Positions 16,651 through 23,932 of a stretch of 31,145 nucleotides of DNA are shown here, one piece after another. How positions within the stretch are numbered: the stretch's first letter is position 1; the number at the start of each line of letters is the position of its first letter. The notes beneath the pieces were generated by a model, which worked only from the letters and a program-made list of their open reading frames with translations, was not told the origin of the DNA and ran no database searches. This DNA comes from a virus. Where the stretch lies: positions 1 through 31,145 of the IMG/VR virus record IMGVR_UViG_3300020190_000244; one strand, 5' to 3'. Both the position numbers and the translations under genes were made by a program.

Positions 16651-18222
16651 ATGCTGTACCATATAACACTAGAAAATTACTTTATAGACATTAACACTTT
16701 CAACACTTTCAACAAATTCAATCAGGCAGGTCCACATCCAAATACTACTCCTCTGAGCCGCTGTAACAGATGGACTAATCCCGTCGAGAATGGTCCGCTA
16801 TTGCCGGATAATCTGGCGAGCAACAATCCTAGCCCGTTCATTATTGGTAGCATGCTATATTACCCTATAGTCGTCGGACTTAATAATTCGGCAGCTAACG
16901 GAGCAGGTGGCGTTGTGGGCTTTGTGAGAGCTAAGATTTCCAATAATCTGGAACTTGGGGATAGCGAATACATGGTGTGCTCGTCTGAGGATCTCAAGAA
17001 AGCAGGTGTCAGGCTATCCGTGCAAAGCATAAAAATGCTCAAAAGTTTGCGACATAACAGCAAACTCAATAAAAATGAATCAAACGGAACAATAAGGCAC
17101 TACAACACACAGGGCTTTAAGTGTCGACCCGAAGAAATCATTAAATGTTTGGCTTTTGGATATCTTGATTTCCCAAATGGCAGAACCTTTATTGAGGATT
17201 TGGCTCATGCTTCACGAGATCAATCCTACACGCTTCAAGAATTGGTGTCGGATAAACGCAACGATATGCAAACTATTTGTGCCGCAGTGGCGAAGCATTA
17301 TCATGATACTGAGAGAAGCTTTTGGAGCAATCGCACCATAGGCACTAAAATCTCGTATGACATTATGCGTACCTCGATAAATGTTGATGAAAAATGCGTA
17401 GTAAAATGGCGCAGGCCAAGTAAGAACAGCAAGTGGCCCTACACTCTGGATCACCATTGGTTCTGTTGTCAAGAGTCTTCAGTGACTATGGCTCACCATA
17501 CCATGGCTTCGCTTATGTTTACAGCTTCTAGTACCCCTTCGAAATCGGGCGGATACCCCACGGCCAGTCGAGATCAGCTGATGATGAATCTGCCTATCTT
17601 TCTAAGTATTCGAACACTGGATAATTGTAGGAAAATTCTCGAGAATTTCTTTGTAAATATAGTCGAGATCCTGAAAACGAATTCATCGGCTACGGGACAC
17701 TATACCAATCTAATTAATGACTTTGATTGGCCTGTACCTAATCGCTATTCAGGTAAGAGATTAGAGGCAGAAATGTTCCCCGTTAAAGCGGCTTTGGCCA
17801 TGGGAGTTTTGCCAAAGTTTGATGAATCCGGAAGGTTTAATAAGTTTATTCCAATTGATGGTGTCCTGCATGAAAATCCTCAGACCATCTATATTGATGT
17901 GGATTCGGACTATCTGAAGCGCCGTAGACCGGAACATTCTTTGTTGCTTATGTATAGCACGGGGATTATTCGCCTGGAAGATTTGGAAAAAATCGTAGGA
18001 TCTGTTTCTCAAAATGATAAGGATCATAAGAACAATTCCACTAAAGTTCAGTTGCGAATGAGCAAAAATGTCGTATGCTGTCTCCCTGTAGAATCTGCTA
18101 GTAAAAAAATCTATGAAACTCTAGCAAGAGAAGGCTATAACCACTTCGGTGTTAACAGCAATAATTCCAGTAAGCTCAATGACCCATTACAGGAAATAGA
18201 AGAATATACCGGAGCTTTCTAA
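16651..18222 (+). CDS. Unknown 523-residue protein
   Basis: A long protein with no motif I can assign. It begins with an Asn/Phe-rich stretch and contains a His/Cys-rich patch (LDHHWFCCQESSVTMAHHTM, near residue 275), which might bind metal, and a later basic, Tyr-rich part (YIDVDSDYLKRRRPEHS). The ATG at 16651 lacks an adjacent SD; an AAGGA at 16592 may be brought close by a hairpin at 16598-16640. A start at ATG 16858 would lose 69 residues and is less likely. It lies between the MoxR/VWA pair and the portal module. Confidence 0.68.
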   Translation: MLYHITLENYFIDINTFNTFNKFNQAGPHPNTTPLSRCNRWTNPVENGPLLPDNLASNNPSPFIIGSMLYYPIVVGLNNSAANGAGGVVGFVRAKISNNLELGDSEYMVCSSEDLKKAGVRLSVQSIKMLKSLRHNSKLNKNESNGTIRHYNTQGFKCRPEEIIKCLAFGYLDFPNGRTFIEDLAHASRDQSYTLQELVSDKRNDMQTICAAVAKHYHDTERSFWSNRTIGTKISYDIMRTSINVDEKCVVKWRRPSKNSKWPYTLDHHWFCCQESSVTMAHHTMASLMFTASSTPSKSGGYPTASRDQLMMNLPIFLSIRTLDNCRKILENFFVNIVEILKTNSSATGHYTNLINDFDWPVPNRYSGKRLEAEMFPVKAALAMGVLPKFDESGRFNKFIPIDGVLHENPQTIYIDVDSDYLKRRRPEHSLLLMYSTGIIRLEDLEKIVGSVSQNDKDHKNNSTKVQLRMSKNVVCCLPVESASKKIYETLAREGYNHFGVNSNNSSKLNDPLQEIEEYTGAF

Positions 18223-18243
18223 AGTTGAGATTTAAAATCACAC

Positions 18244-18930
18244 ATGAGCAAAAGCAACAGTCCAAGACCAAATACTAACGAACCACTTGGCATGAAGGTC
18301 GCACGTGGACCTGCAGCCAGTAAAACCGCAGTAAAGGTAACCGACAATAATAAAGGTTGGGCAATAGTTGCAAATATCCCCGTACCTCCTGCAGTAGAAA
18401 GTCGTAACTTTAAAAAGCCATTAGGGCTTACCCCAGCATTGATTAATGGGGGTATTATCCCTACTACACCTAACAAGAAGCCAAAGGTCGACTCTACTGA
18501 GCTCAGCTCAACATCAACACAAACCGTGCTGTTTTCAAATCAAAAGAACCTTGGGGGGAACCCTACCCCCCAAGGTCTTTCTTTTACCCGCCGAACTAAA
18601 AAAATTCCAAAGTTTACAAAAACGACTACCCTCGAACTTGATTGGTATGGGGCTAAGCTTTCTCTCAATTGCTTAAATATCGTTCATCAGCCTGCAAATA
18701 CTGATCGAGGTAATCAAAGTTGGTTAATGTTGGAAATGCCTTTAGATGAAAAAACAGGCAATCCTCCATGGATTCCGCCTGTCGCAGAACTGAAAGAAGA
18801 TGGTAGAATGTTCGTACCCGAGTTCAAATGTGAGGTAAATGGCATTACTTTACGATGTCAGATACTAAACATAGAGCTGTTTGACAAGGTCGGCAAAAAA
18901 TACACGGTAGTGTTTAGAGTGATAGAATAA
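18244..18930 (+). CDS. Unknown protein with a disordered N-terminus
   Basis: A protein of 228 residues. The first ~115 are Pro, Asn, Thr and Lys-rich and look disordered; the remainder is a compact beta-type domain (TLELDWYGAKLSLNCLNIVH ... GKKYTVVFRVIE). The SD is weak (TTGAGA). A strong GC hairpin followed by CTTTCTTTT lies at 18548-18585 inside the gene, at the border between the two parts. This could terminate some transcripts early. No family recognised. Confidence 0.65.
   Translation: MSKSNSPRPNTNEPLGMKVARGPAASKTAVKVTDNNKGWAIVANIPVPPAVESRNFKKPLGLTPALINGGIIPTTPNKKPKVDSTELSSTSTQTVLFSNQKNLGGNPTPQGLSFTRRTKKIPKFTKTTTLELDWYGAKLSLNCLNIVHQPANTDRGNQSWLMLEMPLDEKTGNPPWIPPVAELKEDGRMFVPEFKCEVNGITLRCQILNIELFDKVGKKYTVVFRVIE
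18548..18585 (+). terminator. Terminator-like hairpin inside a coding region
   Basis: ACCTTGGGGGG (18548-18558) pairs perfectly with CCCCCCAAGGT (18566-18576) around a 7-nt loop, followed by CTTTCTTTT. It lies within the frame at 18244-18930, coding for residues around N-L-G-G-N-P-T-P-Q-G-L. As RNA it is a strong hairpin; the T-run is interrupted, so termination would be partial. Confidence 0.5.
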
Positions 18931-18933
18931 ACC

Positions 18934-18981
18934 AATAATATTTGCTAAAAAATTGTAAATTATAAATTAGCAAATATTATT
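18934..18981. repeat. Perfect 15-bp inverted repeat, 18-nt spacer
   Basis: AATAATATTTGCTAA (18934-18948) and TTAGCAAATATTATT (18967-18981) are exact reverse complements, AT-rich, in the gap between the genes at 18244 and 19011. There is no clean T-run on the + side, so it is a poor intrinsic terminator. It could be an operator, a binding site or an mRNA-stabilising hairpin. Confidence 0.7.
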
Positions 18982-19010
18982 AAAATTTCAAGTAACTTTT
19001 TTTAAATACT

Positions 19011-19181
19011 ATGTTAGACCCAGAATTTATTAAAAAAGGCGTGATTGAGCACGAGACAGAGGAGCAGCCTGTAAAAACCGCCTCTGATGAAATTTTTGAA
19101 AAGGTGAAGACTTGCCACCCCACTTGCCGTTGTAATTGTAAAACAAAACAGCAGGAAAACCCCAATGAACGAAGTAAATAA
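19011..19181 (+). CDS. Small Cys-rich protein (56 residues)
   Basis: A short frame from ATG 19011 to TAA 19179-19181. The product is acidic in the first half and carries a Cys cluster C-H-P-T-C-R-C-N-C followed by a basic tail, which suggests metal binding. It overlaps the ankyrin gene by 17 nt in another frame, a usual phage arrangement. There is no SD. The upstream TTTTAAATACTATG is close to the T4 late-promoter consensus TATAAATACTATT, which would make the mRNA nearly leaderless; that is conjecture. Confidence 0.55.
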   Translation: MLDPEFIKKGVIEHETEEQPVKTASDEIFEKVKTCHPTCRCNCKTKQQENPNERSK

Positions 19182-19497
19182 TATTCAGGAAGCTATTCCT
19201 GTATTAGTTTTAGCAGTAGCCAGAGGAGATCTTCCTACGCTAAACACGCTATTAGATAAGTTTCCAAAGTTGATTGAGCTTAGAGATAGGCGAGGTCGTA
19301 CTTTGCTTATGATGGCGGCATACCTTAGCGATCCCGCTGTAATAAACTATTTAATATCTTTTTATGTTATTGCCAATCCAATTATGGATCCTAATGTAGA
19401 AGATGAAGATGGATTTAACGCACACGACTGGGCAGTACTTGGCGGCAACGAGTTCAGCAGAAGCCTGTTGATTAAGGTAATGGGTACAGAGGAATAA
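19165..19497 (+). CDS. Ankyrin-repeat protein
   Basis: A protein of 110 residues, with AGGA 8 nt upstream of the ATG. Two ankyrin-type units are visible: D-R-R-G-R-T-L-L-M-M-A-A-Y (residues ~41-53, matching the G-x-T-x-L-x-x-A-A core) and E-D-G-F-N-A-H-D-W-A-V-L-G-G-N (residues ~81-95), with a helical unit before them. Ankyrin repeats bind other proteins. The gene is followed directly by the portal (stop and start 1 nt apart), so a partner in virion assembly or a co-expressed host-interaction protein is possible. Confidence 0.78.
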   Translation: MNEVNNIQEAIPVLVLAVARGDLPTLNTLLDKFPKLIELRDRRGRTLLMMAAYLSDPAVINYLISFYVIANPIMDPNVEDEDGFNAHDWAVLGGNEFSRSLLIKVMGTEE

Positions 19498-19498
19498 T

Positions 19499-21358
19499 AT
19501 GCCTGATTTTTCATCTAATCCCCAAGGGTCAATTCGACGAACTCTGTCGCATGCAGAACATGCCCCAAGCCCATTCTTGGACTATGCTTCGCTACACCTT
19601 CCTACTAATCTCAACGAAGCTTTTGAAGTCGCGGAGACTATGTACTACAGTAATAGGACATTTGCTCAAGCTGTCGAGTACGTAGTTTCATATTTTACCG
19701 GCACAGATATCAACATAATTGCTGACGATGAAGATAAGGCCAGTCAGTACAAAAAGTTTCTAATTGAAAAGCTAGACCTTAAGTCTTTATTGTTCATGAT
19801 TGGCAGGGACGTAAAGGTATACGGCAATAGCTGTATTTCTGTACTGGCGCCATTCAAGCGCTTCCTGACTTGCGATAAGTGCGGAGCTAGCAAACCAATT
19901 CAAAGCATAGATTACAAATTTACGCTTAATCATGGATTCAGCTTTACCTGTGGCAGCTGTAATAAACACACTACTTGCTTAAATCCGGACGATCGTCCTA
20001 CTTTGCAGGAAAACGAAATTTACATTAAGCGCTGGCCTATTAAGCAAATACGCATCGTATCCCACCAATACGGCGGAAAGCCTGATTATTTCTATGAAGT
20101 GCCGCCAAATGATATACAGCAGATCCAAAACGGCAATAAAAAGTATATGGAAACTGTGCCATGGAGTCTGGTGCAGTCGGTGAGATCCGGAACTTTATTT
20201 CAGTTCAGTGACAACATGGTACATCACTTCTCGCTAGGCAATCTAAGCGATATTAAGATGGGCATATGGGGTTTGCCTCCGGTTATTGCTGGTTTTCGAG
20301 ATGCGTATCTTGCCCAGATCCTTAAGCGCAATAATGAAAGCATAGCACTAGATCATATGTTGCCAATTCGCTTTATAACCCCCGCCTCTGTTGGAGCGGG
20401 AGGTGACTTTATGAAGTCGATCAATATCGGTAACTTCGGGCAGTCAGTGCTGCGATCAGTGGAGCGAGCTCGTAAAGATCCCACAGGATGGCAGTGGATG
20501 CCTATGCCTGTTAATTATCAATTGCTTGGAGGAGAAGGTAAGCAATTTGTTGTTCCTCAACTATTGGAACAAGCCCAAGCAGACTTCCTTAACGGTATGG
20601 GCATTCCGGTAGAGTTGTATAGAAAAACTCTGAGTGCCCAAGCTGCGCCATTTGCAGCCAGACTTTTTGAGGCGGGTGAAACGCACTTCCTGCACGGTCT
20701 GCAGACAGCCCTTACTTGGATTGTGGATAGAGTTAGTGCCATACTCAATTGGGAGCCCTGCGAAGCCACCCTTACCAAGCCAACTCATGCCGATGACATT
20801 GAGCGTCGTATGCTGATGCTCCAGATGATGATGCAAGGCATTGCTGCAGAACAAGATGTACTCAACCTCTTTGGTCTCGACTGGAAGGATACCTTCAAGA
20901 AACGCCAGGGCGAACAGGAATTCAAGATGCGATCTGAAAAAGAGTATATGGATAAAATGCGCAAGGCGGAAGAAAACGAGCAGATCATGTCTGCCCCTCC
21001 TGGCGCGATGATTGCAGGCCCAGGGACTCCAATGGGGGCCGGCGGCATACCAGGTGGGCCCAACCTTGGCGGTCCGCCAATGGCTCCTTCTATGCCAATC
21101 AATGGCGTTGCAGGGCCCATGGCGGCAGGTCCCAGCAAGGACTTAGATAGTTTCTTTGCGGATGCTCAGGCTCGAGTCAACGAGATTATGGCTACAGCTC
21201 CACTTGGCTCTCCGCAGCGTAGGCAGATCTTGGATCAGATCAAGAGCCAAAATCCAAATCTACATGCCGTGGTGAAGAGTATGCTGGATCAAATTACCCA
21301 ACAAGCAGAAAACCAAGGCAAAGATCAATTACGTCAGCCAATGCCTCCCCCTAGGTAA
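19499..21358 (+). CDS. Portal protein with a zinc-ribbon insertion
   Basis: A protein of 619 residues. The N-terminal part (AFEVAETMYYSNRTFAQAVE ... YFTGTDINII), the central FQFSDNMVHHFSLGN...GIWGLPPVI and the later GMGIPVELYRKT...QAAPFAARLFE stretches fit the portal fold of tailed phages, where a dodecamer at one capsid vertex passes DNA. An insertion near residues 125-160 carries C125-D-K-C128 and C151-G-S-C154 with C160, a zinc ribbon not found in most portals. The C-terminal ~100 residues are Gly, Pro and Met-rich and then helical. Ends in a terminator at 21403. The assignment rests on overall pattern and should be checked by HMM. Confidence 0.78.
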   Translation: MPDFSSNPQGSIRRTLSHAEHAPSPFLDYASLHLPTNLNEAFEVAETMYYSNRTFAQAVEYVVSYFTGTDINIIADDEDKASQYKKFLIEKLDLKSLLFMIGRDVKVYGNSCISVLAPFKRFLTCDKCGASKPIQSIDYKFTLNHGFSFTCGSCNKHTTCLNPDDRPTLQENEIYIKRWPIKQIRIVSHQYGGKPDYFYEVPPNDIQQIQNGNKKYMETVPWSLVQSVRSGTLFQFSDNMVHHFSLGNLSDIKMGIWGLPPVIAGFRDAYLAQILKRNNESIALDHMLPIRFITPASVGAGGDFMKSINIGNFGQSVLRSVERARKDPTGWQWMPMPVNYQLLGGEGKQFVVPQLLEQAQADFLNGMGIPVELYRKTLSAQAAPFAARLFEAGETHFLHGLQTALTWIVDRVSAILNWEPCEATLTKPTHADDIERRMLMLQMMMQGIAAEQDVLNLFGLDWKDTFKKRQGEQEFKMRSEKEYMDKMRKAEENEQIMSAPPGAMIAGPGTPMGAGGIPGGPNLGGPPMAPSMPINGVAGPMAAGPSKDLDSFFADAQARVNEIMATAPLGSPQRRQILDQIKSQNPNLHAVVKSMLDQITQQAENQGKDQLRQPMPPPR

Positions 21359-21402
21359 TAGCTAAACAGCTGAATCACACAATAAAAACTTTTTCATTAT
21401 TG

Positions 21403-21442
21403 CCAAGCCCTTGAAATAAAATTCAAGGGCTTGGTTTGTTTT
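21403..21442 (+). terminator. Intrinsic terminator after the portal gene
   Basis: CCAAGCCCTTG (21403-21413) and CAAGGGCTTGG (21424-21434) form a perfect 11-bp stem followed by TTTGTTTT. Confidence 0.9.
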
Positions 21443-21453
21443 AAGGAATACAC

Positions 21454-21837
21454 ATGAACCAACGTAATCGTCGACTACGTGATCACTTCATAGCAGGCAA
21501 AGAGTATGTGTCTCGAGCGGATAATCGAAGCGTAATAATTAATAAAGACTATGATCTTATCGACGGTCAAACTATCACAAACATTATAGGAACACTATAT
21601 ACAAGTGCAATAGTTAAAAGGACTATTGATAAAAACGGCTGTAACACCTTTTGGATTAACTACTCTAACTGGAGAACTCGTACTACCACGGCTGCTATAA
21701 AAGCATGTATCCCTGGGGGATGGGAAATACGCGGGTACAAGCTATACACCCCCAAGCTAGCAACCATAACTATACCGAATACGGGGTGGGTAGAGCTGAA
21801 AGAGCCCTTGGATGCCTACTTAGATCGGTGGAGCTAA
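21454..21837 (+). CDS. Unknown basic protein (127 residues)
   Basis: Has a good SD (AAGGA) 7 nt before the ATG and is bracketed by two terminators, so it forms its own unit. The N-terminus is Arg/Asn-rich (NQRNRRLRDHF), and the rest is beta-like with Thr and Ile. Its net charge is positive, which would suit nucleic acid contact, but no motif is present. Family unknown. Confidence 0.68.
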   Translation: MNQRNRRLRDHFIAGKEYVSRADNRSVIINKDYDLIDGQTITNIIGTLYTSAIVKRTIDKNGCNTFWINYSNWRTRTTTAAIKACIPGGWEIRGYKLYTPKLATITIPNTGWVELKEPLDAYLDRWS

Positions 21838-21848
21838 TAAAGGAGTTA

Positions 21849-21876
21849 GGTCAGCCCCGGGGCTGACCTTTTTTTT
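21849..21876 (+). terminator. Intrinsic terminator
   Basis: GGTCAGCC (21849-21856) and GGCTGACC (21861-21868) pair around CCGG, followed by TTTTTTTT. The T-run leads straight into AGGTATTA, a junction seen again at 22600 and 23932. Confidence 0.92.
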
Positions 21877-21997
21877 AGGTATTAAATAGGGGGTATTTTA
21901 AGGCCTAAAATAGACCCTTATTTGTGTTATATATATAAGTAGGCTGCAAATGCTTTTAAAAGATAAAGATGAGCTTATATTGCGGTATATATATATA

Positions 21998-22054
21998 GAG
22001 GATCTATAGGTATTCCAGCAACTCTGCTGGACCGCCAAAACAATTTAGATCCTT
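21998..22054 (+). promoter_or_regulatory. Two-stem leader RNA element, copy 1
   Basis: Outer stem GAGGATCTA/TAGATCCTT (21998-22006 with 22046-22054), then TAGGTAT, an inner 7-bp hairpin TCCAGCA-ACTC-TGCTGGA (22014-22031), then CCGCCAAAACAAT. It ends 17 nt before the GTG of the membrane-protein gene at 22072. The region just upstream has TTGCGGTATATATATATAG, a likely promoter. Copies 2 and 3 keep the single-stranded segments AGGTATT and GCCAAAAYAAT while the stems change together. Confidence 0.75.
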
Positions 22055-22071
22055 CAAGAAAGAGGAAACAA

Positions 22072-22551
22072 GTGAAAAATTTCTTCAATGGGTTTGCGTT
22101 TATCGTCTTGCCGATTCTGGCTACAGTGGCTCTGACACTTGTCGTGCGGTTAACGATGCCAACTCCGAAGGGAGTCACAAGCATTGTTGAAACCGGAGAA
22201 GTCTGGTACAACCCAACATCTTGGGCGCTGAATGAGAGTGCAGAGCATGCCACCATGCAGGCCAATAAGGCCATGGCAGCGGCAGTCAGCTACACTCAAG
22301 GCATGACACTGGCGGCTTCGGCAGCGGCAGGCGTCGTTCTGACGTTGCTGGTCCTGGCGATTCGCAAGGGATGGGTAGATAAAACCGAGGTCAAGACCAA
22401 GGCTTTTATCGAGCAGGCACCTGCTGCGACCCACACCCCGGCGCAGAAGGGGCCGAATGTCTCAGAGCCGATTACCAGCCGTTCGACCTCTTCGGAGGAT
22501 AGACGTGATTCTGCCCTAACAGGACAGGCCATGGCTACAGCCACGGCTTGA
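22072..22551 (+). CDS. Two-TM membrane protein in an RNA-controlled cassette
   Basis: Begins at GTG 22072 with AGAGGA 6-7 nt upstream, directly after leader element copy 1. The 159-residue product has two hydrophobic segments, residues ~5-27 (NGFAFIVLPILATVALTLVV) and ~74-95 (MTLAASAAAGVVLTLLVLAI), then a polar, Ser/Thr/Ala-rich tail. The loop between them is probably outside and the tail inside, though orientation is not proven. Size and topology would allow a holin, but a long C-terminal tail is atypical. Codon use is more GC-rich than in the flanking genes. Confidence 0.7.
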   Translation: MKNFFNGFAFIVLPILATVALTLVVRLTMPTPKGVTSIVETGEVWYNPTSWALNESAEHATMQANKAMAAAVSYTQGMTLAASAAAGVVLTLLVLAIRKGWVDKTEVKTKAFIEQAPAATHTPAQKGPNVSEPITSRSTSSEDRRDSALTGQAMATATA

Positions 22552-22563
22552 CACGGAAGCCTC

Positions 22564-22599
22564 ACCTCCTATTAGCCTCACGGCGTAGGGGGTTTTTTT
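22564..22599 (+). terminator. Terminator of cassette 1
   Basis: ACCTCCTA (22564-22571) pairs with TAGGGGGT (22586-22593) including one G-U pair, then TTTTTT and the junction AGGTATTA. Confidence 0.65.
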
Positions 22600-22651
22600 A
22601 GGTATTAGATATATGCCTAAAAATAAGGATATTTTGCGGTATACATATATA

Positions 22652-22708
22652 GAGGATCTATAGGTATTCCAGCAACTCTGCTGGATCGCCAAAATAATGT
22701 AGATCCTC
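22652..22708 (+). promoter_or_regulatory. Two-stem leader RNA element, copy 2
   Basis: Outer 9-bp stem GAGGATCTA/TAGATCCTC (22652-22660 with 22700-22708), the same inner hairpin as copy 1 (22668-22685), and the conserved AGGTATT and GCCAAAATAAT segments. The last outer pair is G-C here and G-U in copy 1. It lies 17 nt before the GTG at 22726 and is preceded by the same TTGCGGTAT...ATATAG promoter-like sequence as copy 1. Confidence 0.75.
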
Positions 22709-22725
22709 CAAGAAAGAGGAAACAA

Positions 22726-23469
22726 GTGAAAAGTATCATGATTTGTGTTTTTAGTAGCGTTTTAGCCTTTGCAGCCTGTTTGGCTGTCGAGGCCCGCAGC
22801 TGTAGTGCCGAAACCAACAAGGACAATCAGCATCAGCTGATGTTCCAAAGGGTGAGCACAGAGCTCGCAGCGGCAGCAGCAGCTAAGGTGTCAGCCACGA
22901 CACTGTCGGACAAGCTTACCCTTGCCCGAGTGGAAAGCTCACTGGCAGATGCGCTGGTAACGCTGAGAGCGATGGAGTCGTCCAAGGAACCACCGAAGGA
23001 CAACAAACAGCCTCAGCCTATTACTTCGCAGAACAACAAACAGCCTCAGCCTATTACTTCGCAGCCCAAGGAACCGCAGTCGTATGTTCTCAAGGCGGCA
23101 AAGGAATTCTCAAACCTCGTTCCAGTTTATAGCGGGAATGAAGTTGAGACTCCTAGAGGCTTTGGCAATACGCTCGCTGCCGGTTTCTCTCAGGCAAACA
23201 TGGAGAATCAGGAGGTCTTGGTTGTAAAGATCGCCGCTTTGAACCGCCTGCAGGAAGCCCACACCCGGGCTGTCCTGGATCAGGAAACTCTTCATATCCC
23301 TGAGTACACCATCTTGTTGAATCAGCAGTATTCAGAGCTGGATTCAGAAACGCAAAATGCGTTGGTTCTGGAAACAATTCAACAAGAACGCCTCGCTGAT
23401 GAGAAGGCTGTCGAAGCTTTGGCTAATCCAAGCTTTTGGCAAACCTTGAAGTGGTGGTGGCAGGAGTAA
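22726..23469 (+). CDS. Secreted or lipid-anchored helical protein in an RNA-controlled cassette
   Basis: Starts at GTG 22726 with AGAGGA upstream, after leader element copy 2. The 247-residue product begins with a signal sequence (MKSIMICVFSSVLAFAACLA); L-A-F-A-A-C could be a degenerate lipobox, or cleavage could fall later near VEA. The mature part is helical and Ala/Gln-rich, with a direct repeat of N-N-K-Q-P-Q-P-I-T-S-Q near residue 90-110, and ends in a Trp-rich WQTLKWWWQE. It would be exported to the envelope. The family is unknown. Possible roles are superinfection exclusion or envelope damage (inference). Confidence 0.7.
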   Translation: MKSIMICVFSSVLAFAACLAVEARSCSAETNKDNQHQLMFQRVSTELAAAAAAKVSATTLSDKLTLARVESSLADALVTLRAMESSKEPPKDNKQPQPITSQNNKQPQPITSQPKEPQSYVLKAAKEFSNLVPVYSGNEVETPRGFGNTLAAGFSQANMENQEVLVVKIAALNRLQEAHTRAVLDQETLHIPEYTILLNQQYSELDSETQNALVLETIQQERLADEKAVEALANPSFWQTLKWWWQE

Positions 23470-23496
23470 CACTTCCACAGGCATCCTTTTTTGAGG

Positions 23497-23529
23497 GCCC
23501 CGGGAGAGTAACATCTCCCGGGGCTTTTT
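23497..23529 (+). terminator. Terminator of cassette 2
   Basis: GCCCCGGGAGA (23497-23507) and TCTCCCGGGGC (23514-23524) form a perfect 11-bp stem with a 6-nt loop, followed by TTTTT. Confidence 0.93.
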
Positions 23530-23584
23530 AACCTGCCTTAAGTGCTTAATTGCAAAAATGTTGATTTGCCACATAATGACATAA

Positions 23585-23638
23585 AAGACCCATAGGTATT
23601 CCATTGCGTAAATGGATTGCCAAAACAATATGGGTCTT
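23585..23638 (+). promoter_or_regulatory. Two-stem leader RNA element, copy 3 (covaried)
   Basis: Outer 10-bp stem AAGACCCATA/TATGGGTCTT (23585-23594 with 23629-23638) and inner hairpin TCCATT-GCGTA-AATGGA (23600-23616). Both stems differ in sequence from copies 1 and 2 yet remain fully paired, while AGGTATT and GCCAAAACAAT are unchanged. The 3' end of the outer stem lies 3-4 nt from the SD AAAGGAG of the gene at 23650. Confidence 0.78.
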
Positions 23639-23649
23639 GAAAGGAGTCC

Positions 23650-23871
23650 ATGAAAATGGATGAAGCAGTAGTGACGGGAACGCTGGCGGTAGCGCCAAGG
23701 CTTTGGGATGCCTCGATGAAGGACCTTGAAATGCAGCTGACTGCGCAGGCAGCGGAATGTACTCGACAAGAGACAATTCTGCGTGCTGCACTGGAGCAGA
23801 GAGTTAAGCTGCGTCAAGAGGCCGAACGAGCACTCCAAGCCCTGATTTCTTGTCAACCTTCTAGGCGGTAA
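23650..23871 (+). CDS. Small coiled-coil protein in an RNA-controlled cassette
   Basis: Starts at ATG 23650 with AAAGGAG 3-4 nt upstream, directly after leader element copy 3. The 73-residue product has a hydrophobic, Ala/Val-rich start and then a long amphipathic helix (MKDLEMQLTAQAAECTRQET, followed by LEQRVKLRQEAERALQ) that should form a coiled coil. There is no signal peptide. Its own terminator follows at 23896. The role is unknown. Confidence 0.68.
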   Translation: MKMDEAVVTGTLAVAPRLWDASMKDLEMQLTAQAAECTRQETILRAALEQRVKLRQEAERALQALISCQPSRR

Positions 23872-23895
23872 CTTGCCTGAAGAAAAACCTGCCCG

Positions 23896-23932
23896 AACAC
23901 ACCAGGAAAAACTCCTGGTGTGTTTTTTTTTA
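23896..23932 (+). terminator. Terminator of cassette 3
   Basis: AACACACCAGGA (23896-23907) and TCCTGGTGTGTT (23913-23924) form a perfect 12-bp stem, followed by a run of T and the AGGTAT junction. Confidence 0.93.

Noticed and set aside
20785-21138. Pro/Gly-rich minus-strand frame opposite the portal
   Set aside because: Shadow of the Gly/Pro/Met-rich C-terminal part of the portal gene.
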